NCBI GenBank assembly: GCA_038750655.1
Contig: JBCDGZ010000192.1
Span: 1-11,438 of the forward strand
From: JBCDGZ01 sp038750655
Lineage (GTDB): Bacteria > Bacteroidota > Bacteroidia > Chitinophagales > Saprospiraceae
Length of the DNA: 11,438 bases
Direction: 5' to 3'
The notes beneath the pieces were generated by a model, which was given only the letters and a program-made list of their open reading frames with translations, was not told the DNA's origin and searched no databases. This document shows positions 1-6,792 of the stretch, one piece after another. The translations under genes were made by a program, and so were the position numbers. Position 1 is the stretch's first letter. Each line of letters starts with the position of its first letter.

Positions 1-105
1 AAAAAATATTTTAATTTATATTAATATAATGTAGAATTTTTGATATAAGATTTTGATTATTAGTAGTTTGAGTGCTGAAAATTTTTTTTGAAAAAAAGTC
101 ATTTT

Positions 106-1194
106 TTATCCCCTTTCCTCAATAAACAGATAATCATAGTGCACCAGTGCTTTCTTTTCTTTCTGCCCCATAAAACTCCGGGCTTGGGTTGCATCGTATT
201 GTGCAATTCCCATTCCGATTAAACGATCGGCTTTTCTAATTTGGATAATATCGCCCTTTTCAAAGTCTCCTTCGATGTAGGTGATACCGACGGGGAGCAG
301 GCTGCTGACGCGCTCGGCGGAGCAGAGGGCCTGGGCGGCACCGTCATTGATAAAGACCTGGCCTTTTTTTTCCAATTCGTTGTAGGCGATCCACTTTTTG
401 ACTGGGGAGACCGCATTTTGGGCTTTGAAATGGGTGCCAATGAACTCACCGGTGAAAATATCGTTGAGGATATTTTGCCGCTTACCGTTAGCGATGATGG
501 TGTGGATACCTACGCTAGCGGCCTTTTGGGCGATCCGAAATTTGGTATGCATACCTCCGCGGCCGACGGCCGAGCGGGTGGGAGCGATGTACTCCTCGAA
601 GTGCTTGTCTTTGGCTTCGATGAGCGGGATGAGCTGACTGCTTTCCCGATCCGGCGGGCCGTCGTAGACCCCATCGACATTGCTGAGGATGATCAGCCCA
701 TCACAGCCCGTCATAGAGGCGATTAGCCCGGCCAGCTCGTCATTGTCCGTGAACATCAGTTCGTCTACCGCTACCACATCGTTTTCGTTGACAATGGGCA
801 GGATATTGTCTCGTAGTAATGCCTGAAAGCAGTTGCGCATGTTGAGGTAGTGGCGGCGGTCTCTAAAATCTTCCTTGGTGGCCAGGACCTGGGCACAGAG
901 GATTTTATAATTATCCAAAAACTGACTGTACAAGTTCATCAGTCGGATTTGACCGACGGCGGCAAAGACCTGACGGCGGACAATCTTATTCAACTCATCG
1001 CTTTCACCGTGTACGCTTCGTCCGGCGCCCACCGCTCCAGAGGAAACCAAGATGATCTGCTGTCCTCTCTGCTTGGCCGCAGCGATCTGATCTGCGATAT
1101 GGCTAATGGTCGTGACGTCGAGAAGCCCGTTCTCCTTGCTCAAAACATTGGTGCCAATTTTGAGTACAATTCTTTTCAGCGGGATTTTTTCCAT
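106..1194 (-). CDS. proB: Glutamate 5-kinase
   Basis: Cytosolic enzyme that phosphorylates L-glutamate with ATP to gamma-glutamyl phosphate, the first step of proline synthesis. The 362-residue product matches the usual length of about 367. An amino-acid kinase domain comes first: VLKIGTNVL (10-18) for phosphate binding, SSGAVGAG (51-58), VNENDVVA (135-142), FTDNDELAG (148-156) and GRGGMHTK (211-218). A C-terminal PUA domain covers about 276-352. The frame is open further upstream, with another ATG at 1242, but the extra 16 residues are hydrophobic and absent from the family, so the ATG at 1194 is chosen because it puts the kinase beta-strand at residue 8. No Shine-Dalgarno sequence is seen. 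The usual partner proA is not adjacent on the upstream side, and only 105 AT-rich bases remain downstream before the window edge, so whether proA follows is unknown. Family identity is secure. Confidence 0.95.
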   Translation of the reverse strand: MEKIPLKRIVLKIGTNVLSKENGLLDVTTISHIADQIAAAKQRGQQIILVSSGAVGAGRSVHGESDELNKIVRRQVFAAVGQIRLMNLYSQFLDNYKILCAQVLATKEDFRDRRHYLNMRNCFQALLRDNILPIVNENDVVAVDELMFTDNDELAGLIASMTGCDGLIILSNVDGVYDGPPDRESSQLIPLIEAKDKHFEEYIAPTRSAVGRGGMHTKFRIAQKAASVGIHTIIANGKRQNILNDIFTGEFIGTHFKAQNAVSPVKKWIAYNELEKKGQVFINDGAAQALCSAERVSSLLPVGITYIEGDFEKGDIIQIRKADRLIGMGIAQYDATQARSFMGQKEKKALVHYDYLFIEERG

Positions 1195-1440
1195 GATGGC
1201 CAGAAAAATAAGAAAAAAAATGCCTCCATGCCATTTAAACATATTCTCAAAATAATGGATAGCCCAAAAGGGCTTAATGAGAATTCCGAAAACAAAAGTA
1301 AGGGCCGAAAAGTTATCTAAGTAGATATAATGATAAAGGAAATCCGGCCATTTACCAATACTCTGCTGTAGGCCGTAAATACGCCATAGAAATTCTAGTT
1401 TTCCTAATCGATTTAATTTTCATCTTTTAAATTCATTTTT
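1195..1440. other. Divergent intergenic region, proB / aconitase
   Basis: This 246-bp AT-rich gap must hold the promoters of both divergent genes. On the minus strand TACTTTTG (1293-1300) fits the Bacteroidota -7 consensus TAnnTTTG, but no TTG lies at the -33 distance. On the plus strand only near matches occur: TAGTTTTC (1396-1403) and TAATTTTC (1414-1421), both with C instead of the final G. A small hairpin, AGCCC-AAAA-GGGCT (1261-1274), would sit in the proB 5' leader. The minus strand is also open in frame with proB back to a TGA at 1420-1422, without a usable start codon (see findings). Confidence 0.6.
1293..1300 (-). promoter_or_regulatory. Candidate proB promoter -7 element
   Basis: On the minus strand this reads TACTTTTG, matching all fixed bases of the Bacteroidota sigma-ABfr -7 element TAnnTTTG. 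It lies about 100 nt upstream of the chosen proB start. The -33 TTG/TTTG element is not recognisable, so the call rests on one short motif in AT-rich DNA. Confidence 0.35.
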
Positions 1441-3711
1441 ATGCCCTTCGATATTGAAATGATAAAGACTCACTATGAGTCCTTACCTCAAAAAGTGGAG
1501 GCGGCCAGAACTGAACTGGGACATCCACTGACATTGTCTGAAAAAATCCTTTATTCTCACCTTCATTTTGAATCTCCTCTGCAAAAATACGGGCGGGGTA
1601 AAGATTATGTATTCTTTGCTCCTGATCGCGTGGCCATGCAAGATGCTACGGCACAGATGGCCCTTTTGCAGTTTATGATGGCTGGTAAGGATAAAGTAGC
1701 CGTGCCCTCTACAGTGCACTGTGATCACCTGATTCTGGCTAAAGTAGGAGCGGATGAGGATTTGAAGGTGGCAAATGACGTGAATTCAGAGGTGTACGAT
1801 TTCTTAGCTTCTGTGTCCGATAAATATGGGGTTGGGTTTTGGAAACCCGGCGCTGGAATTATTCACCAAATCGTTTTGGAAAATTATGCTTTTCCTGGTG
1901 GGATGATGATTGGAACGGATTCCCATACTCCCAATGCTGGTGGCCTTGGAATGGTCGCCATTGGTGTTGGAGGTGCCGATGCGGTAGATGTGATGGCAGG
2001 AATGCCCTGGGAGTTGAAAATGCCTAAACTGATTGGGGTGAAACTGACGGGCGAGATGAGCGGATGGACCTCTTCTAAAGACGTTATTCTTAAGGTTGCT
2101 GGAATCCTGACGGTGAAAGGGGGAACGGGAGCGATTGTCGAGTATTTCGGCCCTGGCGCACAGTCGCTATCCTGTACAGGTAAAGGGACTATTTGTAATA
2201 TGGGGGCAGAAATCGGTGCTACGACTTCTACCTTTGGCTATGATGAAGCGATGAGCCGCTACCTCAAAGCTACAGAGCGCGCAGAAATTGCCGCCCTGGC
2301 CGATGGCGTCGCCGAACACCTCACCGGTGATCCGGAATGCTACGCTAATCCAGAGAAATACTTCGATCAGGTCATCGAAATCGACCTTTCTACTCTCGAA
2401 CCTCACATCAATGGTCCTTACACTCCAGATAAGGCTTGGCCCATCTCTGAGTTTGCCAAGGCAGTCAAAGAACATGAATATCCGCCCAAGTTAGAGGTTG
2501 GATTGATCGGTTCTTGTACCAACTCTTCTTATGAGGATTTGACCCGTGCAGCCTCACTGGCCAAGCAAGCAGTTGCCAAAGACCTTAAGGTGAAGTCAGA
2601 ATTTACGGTCACTCCAGGTTCTGAGCAAATCCGTTTCACCGTGGAGCGCGATGGCATTTTGGATGAGTTTGAGAAAATTGGCGGTGTCGTACTGGCTAAT
2701 GCCTGCGGGCCTTGTATCGGTCAATGGGCTCGTCACACCGATGATCCTAGTCGTAAAAACTCCATCATTACCTCCTTTAATCGTAATTTCTCCAAGCGCA
2801 ACGATGGCAACCCCCAAACCCACGCCTTCGTCGCCTCTCCCGAGATCGTTACCGCGATGGCCATTTCTGGCGATATGACCTTCAACCCACTCACCGATAC
2901 CTTGACCAACGAGCACGGTGAGCAGGTCAAGCTGGAGCCGCCAACGGGCGTTGAACTGCCGCCTAAAGGCTTCGATGTCGAAGATGCTGGCTACAATCCG
3001 CCCGCTGTAGATGGAAGCGGAGTCAAAGTAAAAGTCGATCCTAACTCTGATCGGCTGCAATTACTAACACCATTTAAGCCCATCACTCAGGAGAGCCTAA
3101 TGGGCATGAGAACCCTGATTAAGACCAAAGGCAAGTGTACTACTGACCATATCTCTATGGCGGGGCCTTGGCTGAAATTTAGAGGGCATTTGGAAAATAT
3201 CTCTAACAACTGCCTCATTGGAGCGGTCAACTACTTCAACGATGATACCAATAATGTCATTAACTATGTGAATGGTGAATACATGGCTGTGCCGGAGTCT
3301 GCTCTGCTCTACCAATCTAATAGCATCAGTACGGTAGTATTTGGGGAAGAAAACTACGGAGAAGGCTCTTCTCGGGAGCACGCCGCTATGGAGCCTCGCT
3401 TTCTTGGGGTCAATGCCGTGATCGTAAAGTCCTTCGCCCGTATTCACGAAACTAACCTCAAAAAGCAGGGAATGTTTGGGCTGACCTTCGTCAATCCGGT
3501 AGATTATGAACTGATCCGCCAGGATGATACCATTGATCTTTTGGGCCTCGATGAAATGGCACCGGGTAAGAACATGACTGTCGTTCTGCATCACGCGGAT
3601 GGTACCGAAGATGAGTTCGAAGTGGCCCATACTTATAACTGGGCCCAGATTGAGTGGGTGCGCGCTGGATCTGCGCTGAATAAAATCCGCGAAGAAGCTG
3701 GAATCATCTGA
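1441..3711 (+). CDS. acn: Aconitate hydratase, mitochondrial type
   Basis: Interconverts citrate and isocitrate through cis-aconitate in the TCA cycle, in the cytosol, using a [4Fe-4S] cluster. At 756 residues it matches the mitochondrial-type aconitases (about 755-780) rather than the longer AcnA/IRP type (about 890) or AcnB (about 865). The three cluster cysteines are visible: Cys359 in GSCTNSS, and Cys422 and Cys425 in ACGPCIGQW. DSHTPNAGGLG begins at residue 160. The swivel-domain catalytic loop EGSSREH (641-647) supplies the serine and arginine of the active site. Positions run one ahead of pig mitochondrial aconitase as I remember it (Cys358/421/424, Ser642). The ATG is followed directly by a typical N-terminus. 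There is no SD; the upstream 20 nt are AT-rich. It appears monocistronic, diverging from proB and closed by a strong terminator. No other TCA gene is nearby. Confidence 0.97.
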   Translation: MPFDIEMIKTHYESLPQKVEAARTELGHPLTLSEKILYSHLHFESPLQKYGRGKDYVFFAPDRVAMQDATAQMALLQFMMAGKDKVAVPSTVHCDHLILAKVGADEDLKVANDVNSEVYDFLASVSDKYGVGFWKPGAGIIHQIVLENYAFPGGMMIGTDSHTPNAGGLGMVAIGVGGADAVDVMAGMPWELKMPKLIGVKLTGEMSGWTSSKDVILKVAGILTVKGGTGAIVEYFGPGAQSLSCTGKGTICNMGAEIGATTSTFGYDEAMSRYLKATERAEIAALADGVAEHLTGDPECYANPEKYFDQVIEIDLSTLEPHINGPYTPDKAWPISEFAKAVKEHEYPPKLEVGLIGSCTNSSYEDLTRAASLAKQAVAKDLKVKSEFTVTPGSEQIRFTVERDGILDEFEKIGGVVLANACGPCIGQWARHTDDPSRKNSIITSFNRNFSKRNDGNPQTHAFVASPEIVTAMAISGDMTFNPLTDTLTNEHGEQVKLEPPTGVELPPKGFDVEDAGYNPPAVDGSGVKVKVDPNSDRLQLLTPFKPITQESLMGMRTLIKTKGKCTTDHISMAGPWLKFRGHLENISNNCLIGAVNYFNDDTNNVINYVNGEYMAVPESALLYQSNSISTVVFGEENYGEGSSREHAAMEPRFLGVNAVIVKSFARIHETNLKKQGMFGLTFVNPVDYELIRQDDTIDLLGLDEMAPGKNMTVVLHHADGTEDEFEVAHTYNWAQIEWVRAGSALNKIREEAGII

Positions 3712-3735
3712 TTGCCAGGTTTTTAGCAGCTACAT

Positions 3736-3775
3736 AAAGTCCATCTGTCTGATTCAGGCAGATGGACTTTTGTTT
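3736..3775 (+). terminator. Intrinsic terminator after aconitase
   Basis: A perfect 12-bp stem, AAAGTCCATCTG (3736-3747) with CAGATGGACTTT (3759-3770), extends inward by a U-G pair and CTG/CAG to a 3-nt loop ATT. That makes about 16 paired positions. The stem runs into TTTTGTTTATTT. It lies 24 nt after the stop codon, so it insulates the aconitase gene from rpsA. Confidence 0.92.
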
Positions 3776-3801
3776 ATTTAACTTTTCTGCAAAAAAAGTC
3801 G

Positions 3802-3809
3802 TACCTTTG
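3802..3809 (+). promoter_or_regulatory. rpsA promoter, -7 element
   Basis: TACCTTTG matches the Bacteroidota -7 consensus TAnnTTTG exactly. It sits between the aconitase terminator and rpsA, about 80 nt before the rpsA start. The expected -33 position (around 3779-3782) reads TAAC, so the upstream element is weak or absent. Transcription would start near 3815 and give a leader of roughly 75 nt. Confidence 0.6.
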
Positions 3810-3835
3810 CCCGGCTAAAAATATTTCTTAACCCC

Positions 3836-3867
3836 GTTCCTGCTTTTTTTTACTCAAAAACAGGGAC
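3836..3867 (+). promoter_or_regulatory. rpsA leader hairpin
   Basis: In the predicted 5' leader, GTTCCTG (3836-3842) pairs with CAGGGAC (3861-3867) over 7 bp including one U-G. Above a bulged C, the T run at 3844-3850 can pair with the A run at 3856-3860. The hairpin ends 22 nt before the start codon. E. coli rpsA is known to be autoregulated through structured leader hairpins bound by S1. A similar role here is only inference. Confidence 0.5.
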
Positions 3868-3875
3868 TACAAACT

Positions 3876-3880
3876 GAGGA
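3876..3880 (+). promoter_or_regulatory. SD-like site of rpsA
   Basis: GAGGA lies 9 nt before the rpsA ATG. It stands out because the aconitase, proB, crtI and crtY starts in this window show nothing comparable. Bacteroidota mostly do not rely on Shine-Dalgarno pairing, so its use is uncertain. Confidence 0.4.
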
Positions 3881-3889
3881 TTCTTTATA

Positions 3890-6163
3890 ATGTTAGACGA
3901 AAAGAATCTTGAAAACGAGGAGATCGAAGAGGTGACTCCCGACAACGCTGAATCAAGCGAAGAACCCACCGCAGAAGTAGCTGAAACAGCTGCTCCTACT
4001 CCCACTCCTACAACTACGGAAGAAGGAAGCGAGGAGGAATTGGTCCTCGATCCACCAGAAAATCAACACGCAGGTACGCCGCATGATGAATTCGACTGGG
4101 ACTTGGGCAACCGCCACGCACTACCGTATTCTGAAACTGAAATTAAGGACTACCTGAACCAGTACGAAGCAACGTTGACTTCTGTATTGGAAAACGAGAT
4201 CGTGAAGGGTAAGGTCTCTGCAATCAGCGAAGGGGATGTCGTTTTGGACATCAATTACAAGTCTGATGGTTTGATCCCCCTCTCTGAATTCCGTGACATG
4301 CCTGATCTTGCAGTAGGAGATATGGTAGAGGTCTATGTAGAAAATCAGGAAGATATTCGCGGTCAACTCGTTCTCTCTCGCCGCAAAGCTAAGCTATTGC
4401 GCGCTTGGGAAAATATCGTAGACTCTTATAACAATGGTACGGTTATCAAAGGACTCATTGTCAGTAAGACCAAAGGTGGTCTGATTGTCGATGCAGGTGG
4501 ATTGGAAACGTTCCTGCCTGGTTCTCAAATTGATATTAAGCCAATCATTGACTACGATGCCTATGTAGGCAAAACGATGGAGTTCAAAGTGGTCAAGATC
4601 AACGAGCAGATCAAAAACGCCGTTGTTTCTCACAAAGCACTTATCGAAAGCGACCTGGCCGAACAGCGTGAAGCCATCATTGCCAGTCTCGAAAAAGGAC
4701 AGGTACTGGAAGGTCTGGTTAAAAATATCACCGATTTCGGTGCTTTCCTCGATCTGGGAGGCGTCGACGGACTCCTTTACATCACCGATATTTCTTGGGG
4801 ACGTATTTCTCATCCAAGCGAAATACTGGCCCTCAACCAGAAGATCAATGTGGTGGTACTCGATTTCGACGAGAACAAGAAGCGGATTTCTCTGGGTCTC
4901 AAGCAATTGCAGCCTCATCCGTGGGAAGTACTCGAAGAAACCATCTCCGAAGGGGCCAACGTCAAAGGGCGCATTGTCAATATCGAAGATTACGGGGCTT
5001 TCCTCGAAATCAAACCCGGTGTTGAGGGCTTAATCCACGTTTCTGAGGTTACCTGGAGCAACCAGCCGATCAATGCCAGAGAATACTTTAAGCTCGGACA
5101 AGAGTACGAAGCAAAAGTGGTCACTATCGATCGCGAAGATCGCAAGATGTCGCTGAGTATCAAGCAGCTGTCTAAAGATCCGTGGAGCGATATTGAGACA
5201 CGCTTCCCACTCGAAAGCCGTCATACAGGGGATGTTAAGAACCTGACGCCTTATGGGGTGTTCGTCGAGCTAGAAGAAGGAATCGGCGGTATGGTACACA
5301 TCTCCGACCTGTCTTGGACCAAGCGTTTCTCTCATCCTTCTGAGTTTACTAAAGTTGGTAACGACATCGAGGTGGTGATTCTGGATATTGATAAAAATAG
5401 CCGCAAGCTGTCTTTGGGCCATAAGCAAATCGAGGAGAATCCATGGGATACTTTCGAAACAGTATTCTCTGTTGGTTCCTACCACGAAGCAACGCTGCTG
5501 CGCCGCGACGATCGCGGAGCCATCGTTCAGCTGCCTTATGGCCTCGAAGCCTTCGCACCCATCAAGCACATCCGCAAAGAAGATGGCGCACTGGCTGAGG
5601 TAGATGAGAGCCTGACCATTAAGGTAATCGAATTCAACCGCGACGATAAGCGTATCCTCGTCTCTCACCTCCGCTATTTGGATGACATCCGTAGAGAGGC
5701 TGATGAAACGGTAAGACGCGGTCGTGAGGAGGAAAGACAGAAGACCCGCAAAGCGGTACAGAAGCAGCAGTCGAAGGTAGAACGTACTACCCTTGGTGAG
5801 CTGGACGTCTTCTCTCAACTGAAGCAGCAATTCAACCAGGATGCCGCAAAGGCGGAGGCTACTCCCGCTCCAAAACCTAAGGCAGAAGCTCCCGCTCCAG
5901 AAGCAACAGCTGGGGAAGACCTGAAGAAAATCGAAGGCATTGGTCCTAAGATTGAAGAACTGCTCAACGCAGCCAACATCAAAACCTTCAAAGACCTGGC
6001 GGATGCCGATGCAGACAAGCTCAAGTCTATCCTGGAGGAAGCGGGTAACCGTTATAAGGTACACGATCCAACAACCTGGCCTAAGCAAGCGGAAATGGCG
6101 GCTGCCGGAGAGTGGGATAAACTGAAAGAATGGCAGGATGCTTTACAAGGAGGTAAAGAATAA
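3890..6163 (+). CDS. rpsA: 30S ribosomal protein S1 with C-terminal HhH module
   Basis: Ribosome-associated RNA-binding protein that helps mRNA docking and unfolding on the 30S subunit. The 757 residues hold an acidic, Thr/Pro-rich extension (1-80), then six S1 OB-fold repeats at about 103-165, 183-250, 270-338, 355-425, 442-512 and 527-594. Repeats 3-5 carry the classical G-[AV]-F-[LV]...G(L/M)[VIL]H[VI]S pattern, and are followed by conserved linkers HPWE, DPWS and NPWD. Repeat 6 is divergent. A charged, probably helical linker (596-650) and an Ala/Pro/Lys-rich linker (651-674) lead to a helix-hairpin-helix module (675-757) with the hairpin KIEGIGPKIEELL and a Trp-rich tail (TTWPKQA, GEWDKLKEWQ). 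Bacteroidota S1 is usually nearer 600 residues as I recall, so both ends are extended. The ATG at 3890 has an SD-like GAGGA. The gene appears monocistronic, flanked by terminators on both sides. S1 identity is secure; the role of the tail is unknown. Confidence 0.96.
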   Translation: MLDEKNLENEEIEEVTPDNAESSEEPTAEVAETAAPTPTPTTTEEGSEEELVLDPPENQHAGTPHDEFDWDLGNRHALPYSETEIKDYLNQYEATLTSVLENEIVKGKVSAISEGDVVLDINYKSDGLIPLSEFRDMPDLAVGDMVEVYVENQEDIRGQLVLSRRKAKLLRAWENIVDSYNNGTVIKGLIVSKTKGGLIVDAGGLETFLPGSQIDIKPIIDYDAYVGKTMEFKVVKINEQIKNAVVSHKALIESDLAEQREAIIASLEKGQVLEGLVKNITDFGAFLDLGGVDGLLYITDISWGRISHPSEILALNQKINVVVLDFDENKKRISLGLKQLQPHPWEVLEETISEGANVKGRIVNIEDYGAFLEIKPGVEGLIHVSEVTWSNQPINAREYFKLGQEYEAKVVTIDREDRKMSLSIKQLSKDPWSDIETRFPLESRHTGDVKNLTPYGVFVELEEGIGGMVHISDLSWTKRFSHPSEFTKVGNDIEVVILDIDKNSRKLSLGHKQIEENPWDTFETVFSVGSYHEATLLRRDDRGAIVQLPYGLEAFAPIKHIRKEDGALAEVDESLTIKVIEFNRDDKRILVSHLRYLDDIRREADETVRRGREEERQKTRKAVQKQQSKVERTTLGELDVFSQLKQQFNQDAAKAEATPAPKPKAEAPAPEATAGEDLKKIEGIGPKIEELLNAANIKTFKDLADADADKLKSILEEAGNRYKVHDPTTWPKQAEMAAAGEWDKLKEWQDALQGGKE

Positions 6164-6193
6164 TCCAGCCTTAAGATACTAGCAATTGGCGCG

Positions 6194-6226
6194 GCTCCTC
6201 GGTCTTTGATCGGGGAGCTTTTTTTT
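6194..6226 (+). terminator. Intrinsic terminator after rpsA
   Basis: GCTCCTCGGTC (6194-6204) pairs with GATCGGGGAGC (6208-6218) over 11 positions, including a U-G and a G-U wobble, around a TTT loop. Eight T residues follow (6219-6226). It lies 30 nt past the rpsA stop and ends 13 nt before the next start codon. On the other strand no gene ends here, so it serves rpsA. Confidence 0.9.
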
Positions 6227-6235
6227 GTATCATTG
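6205..6235 (+). promoter_or_regulatory. Candidate rhodanese promoter inside the rpsA terminator
   Basis: TTTG (6205-6208), formed by the terminator loop plus the first base of its descending arm, is followed after 19 bp by TATCATTG (6228-6235). This fits the Bacteroidota TTTG-N19-TAnnTTTG layout with one mismatch in the -7 element. Transcription would begin about 5 nt later, at or next to the ATG at 6240, giving a leaderless or nearly leaderless mRNA. No other TAnnTTTG match is seen between rpsA and this gene. This is inference from spacing and motif only. Confidence 0.4.
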
Positions 6236-6239
6236 TCAA

Positions 6240-6638
6240 ATGAAATATTATTATCTCTTCCTCTTTCTGGGGTTCATGGCGTGCCAGAATTCGAACCCCA
6301 ACCAGGCCCAACCAGGTGAAGCACCGTCCAATGTACTGTCTCCCGCTGATTTTGAAACCCAATTCAAGAATACAGAAAACGCCCAGCTGCTAGATGTTCG
6401 TACCCGAAAAGAGTACGACGCTGGTCATATCGAAGATGCCTACCTCATCAACTTCTTTGGGGCTGATTTTGCTGCTCGTCTCGAAAAGGAATTGGACAAA
6501 GAAAAGCCTGTATTTGTCTACTGTAAAGCGGGAGGCCGTAGTGCCAAGGCCAGTACCAAGCTTCAAGAATTAGGATTTAAAGAGGTCTACGATCTCGAAG
6601 GTGGCTATACCGCCTGGACCCGCCACAAAGCACGGTAA
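6240..6638 (+). CDS. Rhodanese-like domain lipoprotein
   Basis: Single-domain rhodanese (sulfurtransferase fold) of 132 residues, predicted to be exported and lipid-anchored. The N-terminus MKYYYLFLFLGFMAC is a short type II signal peptide with lipobox FMAC and lipidated Cys15, followed by a polar linker rich in Asn, Gln and Pro (16-33). The rhodanese domain spans about 33-130, with DVRTRKEYDAGHI (52-64) and the active-site loop CKAGGRS (95-101). Cys95 is the expected persulfide-forming residue, so the domain should be catalytically competent. GGYTAW (121-126) is the usual family C-terminal motif. A TTG at 6225 in frame could add five residues, but it lies in the terminator T tract; ATG 6240 gives the proper signal peptide. 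It stands alone between rpsA and the carotenoid operon, with no convincing terminator of its own. The sulfur donor and acceptor are unknown. Confidence 0.88.
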   Translation: MKYYYLFLFLGFMACQNSNPNQAQPGEAPSNVLSPADFETQFKNTENAQLLDVRTRKEYDAGHIEDAYLINFFGADFAARLEKELDKEKPVFVYCKAGGRSAKASTKLQELGFKEVYDLEGGYTAWTRHKAR

Positions 6639-6672
6639 ACGAGGCGGTTTTGCGGAAAAGCTTGCTCTTGTT

Positions 6673-6721
6673 ATTTTGTTTAACTATTTTTTGATAAATT
6701 GTACTCGATGTTAAACAAAAT
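6673..6721. promoter_or_regulatory. Inverted repeat upstream of the carotenoid operon (possible operator)
   Basis: ATTTTGTTTAAC (6673-6684) and GTTAAACAAAAT (6710-6721) are perfect 12-bp inverted copies separated by 25 bp, so arm centres are about 37 bp apart. A third, imperfect copy, ATTTTGTTGAAT (6742-6753), matches the left arm at 10 of 12 bases. The long AT-rich loop and absence of a T tract after the right arm argue against a terminator, while the position 72 bp before crtI suits an operator. No regulator gene is in the window, so the binding protein is unknown. Confidence 0.45.
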
Positions 6722-6761
6722 GACAGTATTGCTGTTCTCAAATTTTGTTGAATAGTATCTA

Positions 6762-6776
6762 TTGAGCATTTCTCAA
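6762..6776 (+). promoter_or_regulatory. Small hairpin before the crtI start
   Basis: TTGAG (6762-6766) and CTCAA (6772-6776) form a perfect 5-bp stem with loop CATTT, ending 16 nt before the GTG of crtI. It could affect translation initiation or belong to a promoter-proximal protein site. A 5-bp stem in this sequence can also occur by chance. No TAnnTTTG match and no SD are seen before crtI. Confidence 0.25.
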
Positions 6777-6792
6777 GCTAAAAATCTACACT

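Noticed and set aside
17..28. TATATTAATATA palindrome downstream of proB
   Set aside because: Pure A/T 12-mer in very AT-rich DNA and expected by chance. The whole 1-105 stretch shows no terminator, promoter or gene that I can support.
241..726. 161-codon plus-strand open frame inside proB
   Set aside because: Antisense to conserved kinase and PUA motifs. No family resemblance and no promoter or start signal.
850..1320. 156-codon plus-strand open frame across the proB start region
   Set aside because: Antisense to the N-terminal half of proB, with a low-complexity end. Judged a shadow of the real gene.
3097..3630. 177-codon minus-strand open frame inside aconitase
   Set aside because: Antisense to the catalytic swivel domain of aconitase. 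No recognisable motif.
5270..6088. 272-codon open frame on the minus strand, antisense to rpsA
   Set aside because: It lies wholly inside the well-supported rpsA gene. Its Leu/Phe/Val/Arg-rich product mirrors the Lys/Glu/Asp codons of the sense strand, and no domain is recognisable.
6225..6239. TTG at 6225 as the rhodanese start
   Set aside because: The TTG is the end of the terminator T tract. The ATG at 6240 gives a compact lipoprotein signal peptide without five extra polar residues.
6609..6648. ACCGCC/GGCGGT pair as a rhodanese terminator
   Set aside because: The left arm lies inside the coding sequence, the loop is 28 nt, and only four T residues follow before GCGG. Not convincing.
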